Shown in pieces: positions 5,601-5,656 of a DNA stretch of 5,656 nt. Location of the stretch: the NCBI GenBank assembly GCA_937927435.1, contig CALBDW010000021.1, forward strand, positions 1 to 5,656, written 5' to 3'. This stretch comes from an uncultured Bdellovibrionales bacterium (GTDB lineage: Bacteria; Bdellovibrionota; Bdellovibrionia; Bdellovibrionales; JAMPXM01). Within the stretch, counting starts at the first letter, position 1. Every line of letters begins with the position of its first letter. The position numbers and the translations under genes are program-made. The notes under the pieces are model-generated. The model was not told where the DNA came from, did not search any database, and saw only the letters and a list, made by a program, of their open reading frames with translations.

Positions 5601-5656
5601 TAAACTGGCTCACCTTCGTGGGGATGAAAGGGCTGATTCCCCTAGGTGAAGGGCCG

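Noticed and set aside
5116..5613. 165-codon Ser-rich open frame opposite the Spy-like gene
   Set aside because: The composition simply reflects the reverse complement of Glu/Lys-rich codons; the + strand gene has a strong ribosome binding site and family motifs.
5624..5656. ATG with open frame to the window edge (MKGLIPLGEGP), as a partial gene
   Set aside because: The only G-rich stretch abuts the ATG with no spacing, and eleven codons are too few to judge.

Overview
This is a mid-GC (roughly half G+C by eye) window from what is most likely a Gram-negative bacterium. The Gram-negative inference rests on the Spy/CpxP-like periplasmic protein and on a secreted beta-helix protein with a Sec-type signal. 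Compact spacing, strong Shine-Dalgarno sites and mixed codon use would fit a proteobacterium or a Bdellovibrio-like lineage, but nothing in the sequence fixes the taxon. I see no tRNA, rRNA, CRISPR array, IS element, integrase or phage gene.

Layout. Bases 1-151 are leader sequence for a forward gene at 152-1777, a 541-residue secreted right-handed parallel beta-helix protein with a cysteine-rich C-terminal region, closed by a textbook intrinsic terminator. A 169-base gene-free stretch follows. Then comes a reverse-strand two-gene operon: a DODA/LigB-type ring-cleaving (extradiol) dioxygenase (GTG start at 3414, leftward) whose stop codon overlaps the start of a LysE/RhtB-type exporter (2605 to 1985). 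Divergent from it, with 95 bases between the starts, is an alpha/beta serine hydrolase (3510-4268). It converges tail to tail on a flavin-reductase-like FMN protein (reverse, 4868 to 4296). Divergent from that is a Spy/CpxP-like protein (5036-5554) with a strong Shine-Dalgarno site, a plausible sigma70 promoter and an unusual acidic tail. Bases 5555-5656 hold two potential RNA hairpins and no convincing gene.

How the genes may work together. The dioxygenase and exporter are very probably co-transcribed and translationally coupled. Dioxygenase, hydrolase and flavin reductase are all families that occur in oxidation of aromatic compounds, so the middle of the window could be a small aromatic detoxification or utilisation locus. 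The three transcription units are not co-directional, however, and no monooxygenase or regulator is visible, so this is only a hypothesis. The beta-helix and Spy-like proteins look like unrelated envelope functions. Overall the region is fairly ordinary; the most unusual items are the cysteine-rich tail of the beta-helix protein, the acidic tail of the Spy-like protein and the structured sequence at the right edge.
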